Part shown: piece after piece, positions 54,587 through 62,931 of the stretch
Layout: every line of letters begins with the position of its first letter
Position numbering within the stretch: the first letter of the stretch is position 1
NCBI RefSeq assembly: GCF_009193255.1
Contig: NZ_WACG01000001.1
Coordinates: forward strand, 1,302,001 to 1,366,000
Source of the DNA: Arthrobacter koreensis
Lineage (GTDB): Bacteria > Actinomycetota > Actinomycetes > Actinomycetales > Micrococcaceae
DNA length: 64,000 nucleotides
Direction: 5' to 3'
Made by a program: the position numbers and the translations under genes
Notes under the pieces: generated by a model
The model's database searches: none
Seen by the model: only the letters and a program-made list of their open reading frames with translations
Told to the model about the DNA's origin: nothing

Positions 54587-55315
54587 ATGGGGGTGTCCGC
54601 TAAGGCCTTCCAGAGCTGGCGGAACCGTGTTGCTCCCAACGAATCCACCGCGGATCTGTGCCGCAGGACGGGCATTAAACGCTCAACCCTTGCCCAGCAG
54701 CTGGTGCGGGGAAACGTGGCTGTGGCAACGGTGGTCCGCGTTGCACGGGCCTACGGCCAGGACCCGGTGGCAGTACTCTCCGAGTTCGACGGGTTCCGCG
54801 GATTAGCCGAGGGCCGCCGCGCCCCGTCCGCTGCCGAGCTGATCAGCCAGGTCCCCTACCAGTGCATCCTGGAGTATGTCCTGGCCAGGGCAGGCGCGGA
54901 CCAGGAACACCCCGCCGTGCCCAAGGTGGCAGGCTATGCGGATTCGATAGCGGTGCGGCCGTGGTTCGACGCCGTGGATCCCGGAGACCTTCGCCCCAAA
55001 CTTTCGGCAGCCACGGGAATCGCTCCCCAGAACATCTCCGCCCAGCTGACCGCTGGACGGCTGGCTACGAGGCTCGCCGTCGAGGCCGCCCGCCAGGCAG
55101 GTGTGTCCCTGACCAGCGGCCTGGTGGTTACCGGGGTGCTGCAGCCCGAGGAGGGCGGCTGGCCGCCCACGGGCCGTGAAGAGGCACTGGCTGCCCTGAC
55201 CGACGCTGAACTTGTCTCCCTTGCCCGGGACAGGCTGGATGCGCTGGCCAAGGTGCTGCGCAAACGTGAACAAGATGACAAGTATGACCACGCACTCTTG
55301 GAGAATCTGGGATGA
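54587..55315 (+). CDS. Regulator with two helix-turn-helix domains
   Basis: 242 residues. Two related Cro/CI-like HTH regions are visible: FQSWRNRVAP (8-17) continuing through the TGIKRSTLAQQLVRGNVA segment (about 8-65), and VRPWFDAVDP continuing through TGIAPQNISAQLTAGRLA (about 122-180). They share W-x3-V-x-P, L-x3-TGI, QL-x2-G-x2-A and AR-x2-G, indicating an internal duplication. Start at ATG 54587 with a GGGGG site five bases upstream. Its stop overlaps the next gene by ATGA, so it is coupled to the membrane protein. Confidence 0.75.
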   Translation: MGVSAKAFQSWRNRVAPNESTADLCRRTGIKRSTLAQQLVRGNVAVATVVRVARAYGQDPVAVLSEFDGFRGLAEGRRAPSAAELISQVPYQCILEYVLARAGADQEHPAVPKVAGYADSIAVRPWFDAVDPGDLRPKLSAATGIAPQNISAQLTAGRLATRLAVEAARQAGVSLTSGLVVTGVLQPEEGGWPPTGREEALAALTDAELVSLARDRLDALAKVLRKREQDDKYDHALLENLG

Positions 55316-56049
55316 CCGCAGGATTTGCCGTCCAGGTATCGGCGTTCGCGCTGAGTTTCCTTTTTGCCCTGTTCCGGCTGCCGGACGCCATCCGCGGCCG
55401 CAACCGCAGCATCTTCTTCTGCATGGTGCTCATAGCCGTCTCCACCGGTCTCAGCCTGCCGCTGATCTACGAGTTCGTTGACCCGCTCCTGGGTGGATTC
55501 AACCTGGCCAACCTGCTGCTGCGCTATTCGCTGTACGGGGTCTTCGTGATCCTGGGCCTGCGCGGTGCCGCCGCCTTCGGTGCCGAATGGGCGCGGCGGC
55601 TCATCGTGGGGCCGGTTGGGCTGGTTGTCCTGGGGCTCACGGTGGTGCTGACTGCCGCCTTCTTCCTGGCCAGCGACATCCCCGTCACCTCGACGGGGTT
55701 GCTGGACTACAACGACCAGGTGAGCGTGGAGGTCTACGGGATGCTCGGAAGGCTGTATCCCGCCTACGTCGCGGCCTGCGTTTGCGCGCCGGCGCTCGCT
55801 GCTGCGCGGAACTCCCGCTACCGGCTGCCGCACCGGATAGGGTCCGGCCTCTTCGGCGTAGGGCTGGCCGTGGTGGTGCTTTTCACCGCCCTCACCCTGG
55901 TAGCGGACATCGGAGTCTTCATGCTGCTGCTCCCGTTCTCCGCTGTCATTCTGGTGACGCTCGGCCTCGCCGTCATGTGGGTCTCGAACCGCCTCCAGAT
56001 GCGCCGGCCGGCGGGTGCCGCACGCCTGAGGAACGTTACGAAAATGTGA
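55312..56049 (+). CDS. Seven-helix integral membrane protein, unknown function
   Basis: 245 residues with seven predicted membrane helices (about 5-23, 33-53, 65-88, 95-117, 143-163, 172-194 and 200-222) and a short basic C-terminal tail. No family is certain; the layout of an HTH regulator followed by a seven-helix protein recalls MAB_1171c-type pairs, but the large cytoplasmic C-terminal domain of those is absent. It may sense a signal and act on the HTH partner (inference). Confidence 0.7.
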   Translation: MTAGFAVQVSAFALSFLFALFRLPDAIRGRNRSIFFCMVLIAVSTGLSLPLIYEFVDPLLGGFNLANLLLRYSLYGVFVILGLRGAAAFGAEWARRLIVGPVGLVVLGLTVVLTAAFFLASDIPVTSTGLLDYNDQVSVEVYGMLGRLYPAYVAACVCAPALAAARNSRYRLPHRIGSGLFGVGLAVVVLFTALTLVADIGVFMLLLPFSAVILVTLGLAVMWVSNRLQMRRPAGAARLRNVTKM

Positions 56050-56136
56050 GTCGAAAATCATGGGATGCGTTCACAAATTCATGACCCTGTGCCAGACTAA
56101 TGAATATGTAACGTCCGCTGCCTGTGGGGGGTCAGC

Positions 56137-56229
56137 GTGAAGTTGCTATCGAAGCCAGTGGCCAGTGGCCGCTGGCTTCGCTTTGTTTCGGATCCGTTTA
56201 CGGCGGCAGCCCGGGAGCAGGTTCCCTAG
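56137..56229 (+). CDS. Possible 30-residue small protein after the membrane protein gene
   Basis: GTG at 56137 preceded by GGGGGG, reading KLLSKPVASGRWLRFVSDP and ending at TAG 56227-56229. The peptide is basic and amphipathic. However, a hairpin (56151-56179) that looks like a terminator lies inside it, and its end overlaps the ptsH stop on the other strand. Weak candidate. Confidence 0.25.
   Translation: MKLLSKPVASGRWLRFVSDPFTAAAREQVP
56151..56179 (+). terminator. Hairpin after the HTH/membrane protein operon
   Basis: GAAGCCAGTGGCC (56151-56163) pairs with GGCCGCTGGCTTC (56167-56179), one G-T pair, three-base loop, followed by GCTTTGTTT. Confidence 0.6.
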
Positions 56230-56504
56230 GTTGCGTCGAGGTCGGTCTCGAGGATTTTCACCAGCTCGTCCAGGGCGGCGTCCGCGCCGTCGCCCTCGGC
56301 ACGCAGGACCACCACATCTCCGTGGGAGGCGCCCAGGCTCATGAGCGAGAGCATGCTCGAGGCATCCAGTGCTTCCTCAGCCGGTTCACCCTGCATCGCT
56401 ATGGTGACTTCCACCGGCTGGGCAGCAGCCGCTTCGGCAAAGAGCGAGGCAGGACGGGCGTGCAGCCCTACCCTGCTGGCTATGGTGGCTTCGCGTTCTG
56501 GCAT
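56226..56504 (-). CDS. ptsH: Phosphocarrier protein HPr
   Basis: 92 residues with the active-site segment VGLHARPAS (phosphorylated His about residue 15) and a SSMLSLMSLGA segment around the usual regulatory serine position. ATG at 56502-56504, preceded by GGAAGGAA; the frame extends upstream to 56561 without a better start. Last gene of fruK-fruA-ptsI-ptsH. General PTS carrier, expected to serve both FruA and DhaM. Confidence 0.95.
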   Translation of the reverse strand: MPEREATIASRVGLHARPASLFAEAAAAQPVEVTIAMQGEPAEEALDASSMLSLMSLGASHGDVVVLRAEGDGADAALDELVKILETDLDAT

Positions 56505-56541
56505 TGGGGTTCCTTCCGGGTTGGTGTTCGTCCGGCCTGCG

Positions 56542-58236
56542 CTACAGGCCAAGTTGTTCAAGGATGGGGAGCTGGCTCCGAACCTGGGTCCGGGCTTCGG
56601 AAGCGGTCCTGGCCACCAGCGCGGTTCCGGCCAGTGCCTGGGCCTCTGCGAGGGTCACGGAGGAGAGCACCGCACCCACCGTGGACAGCGCCCGCGGAGT
56701 CATGGACAGGGTATTCACGCCAAGCCCGGTCAGCACGACGGCGAGGGCCGGGTCCGAGGCAGCCTCCCCGCACACGCCAACATTGCGAGGCACGCTGTCA
56801 GCTGCCCCGGCCAGTGCCCCGCCCTGGACCGTCATGGCGATCAACTGCAGCACTGCCGGCTGCCACGGGTCATTCAGGGACGCTAGGGTTCCGAGCTGCC
56901 GGTCAGCGGCCATGGTGTACTGCGTGAGGTCATTGGTGCCCAGCGAAGCGAACTTCACCTTCGACAGCACGGCCTCGGCCTTGATGGCCGCGGCGGGAAC
57001 CTCGATCATCACCCCCGGCGTCGCCAGCCCGGCGGCCGCACACATGACGGCAAAGTCCGAGGCCTCGTCCGCGGTGGAGATCATCGGGGCCATGACCCAG
57101 ACGTCGCAGTCGTGTGCACCGGCGGCGTCCGCGATCGCTTCCAGCTGGCGGGCCAGGACGCCGGGAGCGGAACGGTCGGTGCGGAAGCCGCGCACGCCCA
57201 GCGCCGGATTGGGTTCGCTTTTGTCAGTGAGGAAAGGCAGCGGCTTGTCCGCTCCGGCGTCGAGTGTCCGTACCACCACCTTCCGGCCGGGGAAGGCATC
57301 GAAGACCGCACCGTACGCCGCGACCTGCTCTTCGAGGCTGGGCTCGGAGTCCCTGCCCAGGAAGCAGAACTCGGTGCGCAGCAGTCCTACGCCTTCCGCG
57401 CCGGCCGCAGCGGCTGCCTCGGCGTCCCTGCCGGAGCCCACGTTGGCCAGCAGCGGCACCGGGTGGCCGTCAGAGGTGCTGCCAACGCCGTTGAATGCCG
57501 GAAGGGAGGAACGGGCGGCGTATTTCTGTGCGGCTTCGCGCTCAGCCACGCCGGGGTTCACCACCACCGTTCCGGTTCCGCCGTCGAGGTAGATCTCCGC
57601 GCCGTCGGCAATCGAGTCCGCGCTGGCGGCACCCACCACGGCTGGAAGGCCCAGGGAGCGGGCCAGGATGGCGGTGTGTGACTGCGGGCCCCCGCCGCTG
57701 GTCACCAGGCCGATCACGAGTGACGGATCCAGCGTTGCAGTATCCGCCGGTGCCAGTTCCTCCGCCGTGAGGATAAACGGGACGTCCGACGCCGGAATGC
57801 CGGGAGCGGGCAGGCCGTCCAGCTGCGCAACAATGCGCGAACGGACGTCCAGCACGTCCTGCGTGCGCTCGGCCATATAGCCGCCCAGGCCCTGCAGCAT
57901 TGCCGCGACCTCCAGCCCCGCTTCCCACACCGCGCGGTCCGCTGCCATGCCCTGGTTGATGTGCTTGCCGGCAGCCTTGAGCAGCATGGGATCCGTGGCC
58001 ATCATGGCCGTCGCATCCAGGACCGCCTTGGCATCACCCGACGCAACGGAGGAGCGGTGCTTGAGGTCCTCCCGCACCGCCTCTGCGGCGTCCTTCAGGC
58101 GCGCCTTTTCCTGGTCAACGGAACTGTCCGGCGCGTACTTGGAGCCGGCGTCGGGCTCCGGCACGGGCGGAGGCATCCGCAGTGACGGCCCCAGGACCCG
58201 GCCGGGACTGACTCCGATTCCCTTGATGGTGCGCAT
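56542..58236 (-). CDS. ptsI: Phosphoenolpyruvate-protein phosphotransferase (enzyme I)
   Basis: 564 residues; starts the PTS phosphate chain from PEP. The N-terminal half has GGGPQSHTAILARSLGLPAVV with the phosphorylated His; the PEP-binding barrel has FRTDRSAPG and the GVCGEAASDP segment with the catalytic Cys. ATG at 58234-58236 with GGAAGG seven bases upstream; a GTG one codon earlier is possible. Between fruA and ptsH. Confidence 0.96.
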   Translation of the reverse strand: MRTIKGIGVSPGRVLGPSLRMPPPVPEPDAGSKYAPDSSVDQEKARLKDAAEAVREDLKHRSSVASGDAKAVLDATAMMATDPMLLKAAGKHINQGMAADRAVWEAGLEVAAMLQGLGGYMAERTQDVLDVRSRIVAQLDGLPAPGIPASDVPFILTAEELAPADTATLDPSLVIGLVTSGGGPQSHTAILARSLGLPAVVGAASADSIADGAEIYLDGGTGTVVVNPGVAEREAAQKYAARSSLPAFNGVGSTSDGHPVPLLANVGSGRDAEAAAAAGAEGVGLLRTEFCFLGRDSEPSLEEQVAAYGAVFDAFPGRKVVVRTLDAGADKPLPFLTDKSEPNPALGVRGFRTDRSAPGVLARQLEAIADAAGAHDCDVWVMAPMISTADEASDFAVMCAAAGLATPGVMIEVPAAAIKAEAVLSKVKFASLGTNDLTQYTMAADRQLGTLASLNDPWQPAVLQLIAMTVQGGALAGAADSVPRNVGVCGEAASDPALAVVLTGLGVNTLSMTPRALSTVGAVLSSVTLAEAQALAGTALVARTASEARTQVRSQLPILEQLGL

Positions 58237-58269
58237 CACTGAACCTTCCTGTAAACCAAAACCGGATTC

Positions 58270-60516
58270 CTAGGCAACAACGGGTTCCTCCGCCTTCTTC
58301 GATCCGGTGAGGCGTTTGAGCCCCACCAGGACCAGTGCGCTGGCGACCATACCGGCAAGAATAGCCACGACGAACATAAAGAAGTTCCCGATGGCGAAGA
58401 AGACGAAGATTCCGCCGTGCGGTGCCTGCGAGGTCACTCCCGCGGCCATGCAGATTCCGCCTGCAACAGCGCCGCCGATCATGGTGGACGGGATCACCCG
58501 CAGCGGATCCGACGCGGCGAACGGAATGGCGCCTTCGGAAATGAAGGCGGCGCCCAGGACCCATGCGGCCTTGCCGTTCTCCCGCAGCGCCATGCTGAAC
58601 TGGGTCTTGTCCAGAACGGTGGCAAGGGCCATGCCCAGCGGGGGAACCATGCCGGCTGCCATGACGGCGGCCATGATCTGCCAGGGTGCCTGGTTGTCGA
58701 AGGCGCCCTCACCGAGCCCGGCGACTGCGAAGGCGTAGGCCACCTTGTTGATGGGGCCGCCGAGGTCCGCACCCATCATCAGGCCGAGGATCACGCCCAG
58801 GCCAATGGCTGCGACGCCCGTGAGTCCGGAAAGCCAGTCGTTCAGGGCCAGCGTGAGGGCGGCGATGGGCCCGCCGAGCACCAGCAGCAGCAGACCGGAG
58901 GCTATGAGTGAGGCGATGAGCGGGATGATGACCACGGGCATCAGTCCGCGCAGCCAGCTTGGCACCTTCCAGCCGCCCACCCACATTGCCACGTACCCGG
59001 CCAGCAGGCCTCCCGCAATGCCGCCGAGGAACCCGGCGTCCATGTAGAGCGCGACGGCGCCGGCGGTAAAGCCGGGCGCGATGCCGGGACGGTCAGCCAG
59101 GGCGTAGGCGATGTACCCGGCCAGGGCCGGGACCAGGAATCCGAGCGAAATGTTGCCGATCTTCCAGAACACCGCGCCCAGATAGGCCAGCAGCCCGTCC
59201 GGGGGAAGGGAGAAGATGCTCGTCCCGTCCAGCAGGATGTCACCGTTGGCAACGCCTTCGTCATTGGAAAGGGACAGCTCGTAGCCGCCCAGCAGGAAGC
59301 CGAGCGCGATCAGCAGGCCGCCGCCGGCGACGAACGGAATCATGTAGCTAACGCCGGTGAGCAGGGCCCGCTTCAGCTGGCCGCCGAAGCTCTCACCGCC
59401 GGCGGAACCGCGTTCTTCTCCGCCCGTCCCGCCGCCGCCGGTAACCTTTCGGGCATTTGGGTCCTTGGCCGCCGCCAGCGCCTCGTCGATCATCACTCCG
59501 GGTTCATCGATGCCGCGCTTTACCGGGCCGCTGACCACCGGTTTTCCGGCGAAGCGGCCCTTGTCCCGGACATCGACGTCCACGGCGAAGATCACCGCAT
59601 CCGCGTTCCTGATGACCTCGGGATCAAGCGGGGTGGAGCCCGCCGAACCCTGCGTCTCAACCTGCAGGTCGATCCCGCGCTCCGCCGCTGCGGCAGCGAG
59701 GGAGTCTGCGGCCATGTAGGTGTGCGCAATTCCGGTGGGGCAGGCCGTTACGGCCACCAGGCGTCCGGGTGCAGTACCCGTTGCCGACGCGGGGGCCTCG
59801 CCCGACGTCGCCGTCCCGCCGCCGTCGTGCACCTCGCCGGCGCGGCGCTCGCCGCCACTGCGCTGACCGGCGGGTCCCTCGCTGCCTGCGCTTTCGGCGT
59901 GGGCACCCCGGTGTGCTCCTCCGGCCCCCGCGGCCGCGGCACCGGCTGCACCCGCCGCGGCACCGGCTGCGGTGGCGCCGGAGGTGCCGGAACCTGCTCC
60001 TGCCGGGGCGGAGTCTGACGCCGAAGCCGCCGCGCTGCCGGACTGGCCCGTTTCCGGCACCGGGCCCAGCCCCAGTGCGCCGTCCACGAGCTCGACGATT
60101 GCCTGTGGTGTTTCCACACTGCGCAGGGACGCCGTGAAGTCCTTCTTGATCAGGGACCGTGCCAGCTTTGCCAGCAGCTGGAGGTGCTCCTGGTCTGCGC
60201 CCTCCGGCGCTGCGATGAAGAAGACGATGTCCGCCGGACCGTCCTTCGCGCCCCAGTCCACCGGGGGCTTCAGCCGGGCCATCGCCAGGGATGCCTGGGT
60301 CACGGCTGCTGAACGGCAGTGCGGAATGGCGATTCCGCCCGGGACTCCGGTAGCCGTTTTGTTTTCCCTGGCCATGGCATCGGCGAACAGCTCTTCCAGC
60401 GTGGTGGCCCGGCTCGCGGCAACCACCTTTTCAGCCAGATGGCGGATGACCGTTTCGCGGGTGCCGCCGAGGTCCTGGTCAAGGGTGACCAGCTCCGGGG
60501 TGATTAGCTCTGACAT
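58270..60516 (-). CDS. fruA: Fructose-specific PTS transporter EIIABC
   Basis: 748 residues in the order A-B-C: EIIA (1-145) with His66 in AIPHCRSA; an Ala/Gly-rich linker (about 150-235); EIIB with ACPTGIAHT (Cys259); and EIIC (about 390-740) with about nine membrane helices. Imports fructose as fructose 1-phosphate, the FruK substrate. Start at ATG 60514-60516, overlapping the fruK stop by one base, with GGAG upstream. Confidence 0.95.
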   Translation of the reverse strand: MSELITPELVTLDQDLGGTRETVIRHLAEKVVAASRATTLEELFADAMARENKTATGVPGGIAIPHCRSAAVTQASLAMARLKPPVDWGAKDGPADIVFFIAAPEGADQEHLQLLAKLARSLIKKDFTASLRSVETPQAIVELVDGALGLGPVPETGQSGSAAASASDSAPAGAGSGTSGATAAGAAAGAAGAAAAGAGGAHRGAHAESAGSEGPAGQRSGGERRAGEVHDGGGTATSGEAPASATGTAPGRLVAVTACPTGIAHTYMAADSLAAAAAERGIDLQVETQGSAGSTPLDPEVIRNADAVIFAVDVDVRDKGRFAGKPVVSGPVKRGIDEPGVMIDEALAAAKDPNARKVTGGGGTGGEERGSAGGESFGGQLKRALLTGVSYMIPFVAGGGLLIALGFLLGGYELSLSNDEGVANGDILLDGTSIFSLPPDGLLAYLGAVFWKIGNISLGFLVPALAGYIAYALADRPGIAPGFTAGAVALYMDAGFLGGIAGGLLAGYVAMWVGGWKVPSWLRGLMPVVIIPLIASLIASGLLLLVLGGPIAALTLALNDWLSGLTGVAAIGLGVILGLMMGADLGGPINKVAYAFAVAGLGEGAFDNQAPWQIMAAVMAAGMVPPLGMALATVLDKTQFSMALRENGKAAWVLGAAFISEGAIPFAASDPLRVIPSTMIGGAVAGGICMAAGVTSQAPHGGIFVFFAIGNFFMFVVAILAGMVASALVLVGLKRLTGSKKAEEPVVA

Positions 60517-61577
60517 CAGGAATGCTCCTTCGGCGTGGGTGTAGCCGGTCCGCGTCCGGTGCTTGAAGCAGGCACCGGATGCAGTTCAAGGGGGGTCACG
60601 GTTACGGCTCCGGGATCCGTTTGGTCGAGGGAAGGCACGGTGGTTCCGGGCAGGGAAGCCGCGGCCGCGCCGTGCGCTACCGCCTGGCGGAGGCACTCGG
60701 GCGGTGTCCGTCCCTCAGTGTGGGCCAGCAGGTAGCCGGCCAGCGATGAATCCCCGGCGCCAACCGTGGACTTTGGGGTAACTGGCGGGCGTGTTGCCAG
60801 CCACGCGCCGCCGGCCGTTACCAGGAGCGCGCCCCGGGCGCCCAGGGTGGCCAGGACCGCCCCAACTCCGCGTTCAACCAAAGTCATGGCGGCGCCGGCG
60901 GCCAGGGACGGATCCGCTTCCAGCGCATCGCCAGTGGCGACGCCGGTGACTTCGGAGAGTTCTTCCCCGTTGGGCTTGAGCAGGTCAGGCGCGGCGTCGT
61001 GCAGCAGGGCACCCAGCAGGGGAGGGCCTGAGGAATCAATGGCCAGCAGCGGCGCTGCGGCGTTGAACCGTGCACGCAGGGCATGGGCTACCACCGCGTA
61101 GTAGTCCGCCGGAACACCCGGCGGAAGCGAGCCCGCCAGGACCAGCCATCCTGCGGGGTTGGTTCCCTCCGGCCCGCCGCAGGCGTCAATGGCAAGGGCC
61201 AGCAGGGACTCCTGCACAGCGGCGCCGAGTTCCGGCCCGGGGAGGTTGACCTTCGTGGTGGTGCCGTCCGGTTCGGTGAGCGTGAGATTGGCCCGGAGCG
61301 GGGAACCGATGGGCAGGTTGCGGTGGGCGATGCCCGTGGTTCGAAGCGCCTGAATCACCGGATCGGCATTGTCTCCCGGCAGCACGGCCACGGCAGGAAC
61401 GCCGGACGCGGCAAGGGCCCGGCAGACGTTGACGCCCTTGCCGCCGGGCTCTTCGTGGACCCCCGCGGCCCGCTGCACGGCACCGCGGAGAAGTACCCCT
61501 GACAGCTCGATGGTCCGGTCAAGGCTCGGATTGGCGGTGAGCGTCACGATGGCGCCCCGGTTCGTTCCTGCGTACAT
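60516..61577 (-). CDS. fruK: 1-phosphofructokinase
   Basis: Converts fructose 1-phosphate to fructose 1,6-bisphosphate. 353 residues of the PfkB family, with EEPGGKGVNV near the N-terminus and STVGAGDSSLAGYL near the C-terminus (catalytic Asp276). ATG at 61575-61577; a GGGGG site lies four bases upstream and an in-frame ATG four codons earlier is an alternative. First gene of the operon; no DeoR/FruR regulator gene is adjacent within the window. Confidence 0.94.
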   Translation of the reverse strand: MYAGTNRGAIVTLTANPSLDRTIELSGVLLRGAVQRAAGVHEEPGGKGVNVCRALAASGVPAVAVLPGDNADPVIQALRTTGIAHRNLPIGSPLRANLTLTEPDGTTTKVNLPGPELGAAVQESLLALAIDACGGPEGTNPAGWLVLAGSLPPGVPADYYAVVAHALRARFNAAAPLLAIDSSGPPLLGALLHDAAPDLLKPNGEELSEVTGVATGDALEADPSLAAGAAMTLVERGVGAVLATLGARGALLVTAGGAWLATRPPVTPKSTVGAGDSSLAGYLLAHTEGRTPPECLRQAVAHGAAAASLPGTTVPSLDQTDPGAVTVTPLELHPVPASSTGRGPATPTPKEHS

Positions 61578-61697
61578 GTGCCCCCGCATTCAGTGGCCCC
61601 GACGCACGGCTATGCGCTGTCTGCAACGGTAGGTTCCCGGTCAGGCCAAATGCAATGGGGCAGTGGCCCGCCGGCGGCTGCGCGGCACAAACGCCGG

Positions 61698-61720
61698 AGG
61701 TGCCCTGCGGCACCTAGGCT
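61698..61720 (+). promoter_or_regulatory. Leaderless esterase promoter with overlapping inverted repeat
   Basis: TAGGCT (61715-61720) lies six bases before the ATG. Just upstream AGGTGCC (61698-61704) and GGCACCT (61709-61715) form a seven-base inverted repeat that touches the -10 box, a possible operator. Confidence 0.4.
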
Positions 61721-61726
61721 GGGGGC

Positions 61727-62374
61727 ATGCATCCGGTTACCTGGTCCGCCCCGGAAGACGCCCGCGGCGGAACCCACCTGCTTGTCATGCTGCACGGCTA
61801 CGGATCTGACGAGTCCGCCCTGACGCCCCTCTTCCCGCATCTGCCGGAGGGTATTACCGGCGCCGCGCTCAGGGGTCCATTCGACGTCGGCGGACGCAGT
61901 GGATGGTTCCTCCTGGACCCGATGCTGGAATCGGACGAAGCGGACGTCCTGGCGGCGGGAAGCAGCCTCCTCAGCACGGTTTCCGAACTCAAGCAGCAGG
62001 GAAATTTCAGCGGTGTCTCCCTGCTGGGATTCTCCCAGGGAATGGCGATGGCGGTGACCGCCCTGCGGCTGCGCCCGGAGGAGTTCACGTGTGTGGTTGG
62101 GCTGTCCGGGTTTGTTGTGCGCAGCGAGCTGCTGGCGATGGCAGAACCGCTGGCCCGGCCGGTGCCCTTCTTCTGGGGGAGGGACCGTGCGGACTGGGTG
62201 ATCCATGCGGACGCCGTTACCGAGGCAGAGCGGTGGCTGGAAGCAAACACGCTCCTCACCGCGCGCACCTACCCTGACATGGGCCACCGGATCGGCCCTG
62301 ACGAAATGCGGGACGTGGGCATCTTCCTGCGCGCTTTTGCCCTCTCGACAGAAAAAAATAAGGCCCCTTATTAG
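61727..62374 (+). CDS. Phospholipase/carboxylesterase family alpha/beta hydrolase
   Basis: 215 residues, single alpha/beta-hydrolase domain. The nucleophile elbow is GFSQG with Ser103; MLHGYGSDE supplies the oxyanion region; the catalytic His is His187 in DMGHRIG, with an Asp in GRDRADWVI. Matches the abhydrolase_2 (YtpA/YpfH-like carboxylesterase) family; natural substrate unknown. No ribosome site; leaderless signature. Divergent from fruK. Confidence 0.88.
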   Translation: MHPVTWSAPEDARGGTHLLVMLHGYGSDESALTPLFPHLPEGITGAALRGPFDVGGRSGWFLLDPMLESDEADVLAAGSSLLSTVSELKQQGNFSGVSLLGFSQGMAMAVTALRLRPEEFTCVVGLSGFVVRSELLAMAEPLARPVPFFWGRDRADWVIHADAVTEAERWLEANTLLTARTYPDMGHRIGPDEMRDVGIFLRAFALSTEKNKAPY

Positions 62375-62433
62375 CGCTCTGACTAGGCATGATGTTTTCC
62401 GGCACTTCTTGCATATGTGAAAACGGCTGCGCG

Positions 62434-62445
62434 TAAGCATGCTTA
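62434..62445. promoter_or_regulatory. TAAG-N4-CTTA palindrome upstream of the GlsB-like gene
   Basis: TAAGCATGCTTA, a fully self-complementary 12-mer, 79 bases before the ATG at 62524. GAAAACGG lies before it as at 36564, and a second half-site-like TACGCTTATT follows. Confidence 0.5.
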
Positions 62446-62523
62446 TGAAGTACGCTTATTGAAAGCGCGGCCCACAGGCCACGCAGACTTTCACCAGTCA
62501 CTCACACAGCAAGGAGCATTCTC

Positions 62524-62790
62524 ATGGGTATCATCGGTTTCCTTATTCTGGGACTCATTGCAGGCGCCATCGCTAAGGCACTGCTCCCGGGCCGCCAGGG
62601 CGGCGGCATCATCATCACTATGGTTCTCGGCGTCGTAGGCGCCCTGCTGGGCGGTTTCATTGGCAACGCGATCTTCGGCGTCGGCCTCGAAGAATTCTTC
62701 TCGATCCAGACCTGGCTCGTAGCCATCGTCGGCTCGATCATCGTGCTGCTGGTTTACGGCATGATCACCAAGCGCGGCGCCCGCGCTTAG
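62524..62790 (+). CDS. GlsB/YeaQ/YmgE family stress membrane protein
   Basis: 88 residues with three membrane helices and the Gly-rich family signature GLIAGAIAKALLPGRQGGG, then VLGVVGALLGGFIG. Members are general-stress proteins of unknown mechanism. AAGGAG before the ATG. The upstream region carries the best copy of the TAAG-N4-CTTA palindrome. Confidence 0.92.
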   Translation: MGIIGFLILGLIAGAIAKALLPGRQGGGIIITMVLGVVGALLGGFIGNAIFGVGLEEFFSIQTWLVAIVGSIIVLLVYGMITKRGARA

Positions 62791-62821
62791 TAAGCAGCAT
62801 GTGGGCAGCGCCCGCAGCCAC

Positions 62822-62857
62822 GAACGGGCCCACGGAAGCTATTCCGTGGGCCCGTTC
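62822..62857 (+). terminator. Terminator of the GlsB-like gene
   Basis: GAACGGGCCCACGGAA (62822-62837) pairs exactly with 62842-62857 around GCTA. 16-base perfect stem. Confidence 0.75.
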
Positions 62858-62931
62858 CGGTTAAGCCCAGTCACGTAGGCTGGACGAGCGGCCGCCCGGA
62901 CCCCGTGTCCGGCACTACCTAAGGAGCATCC

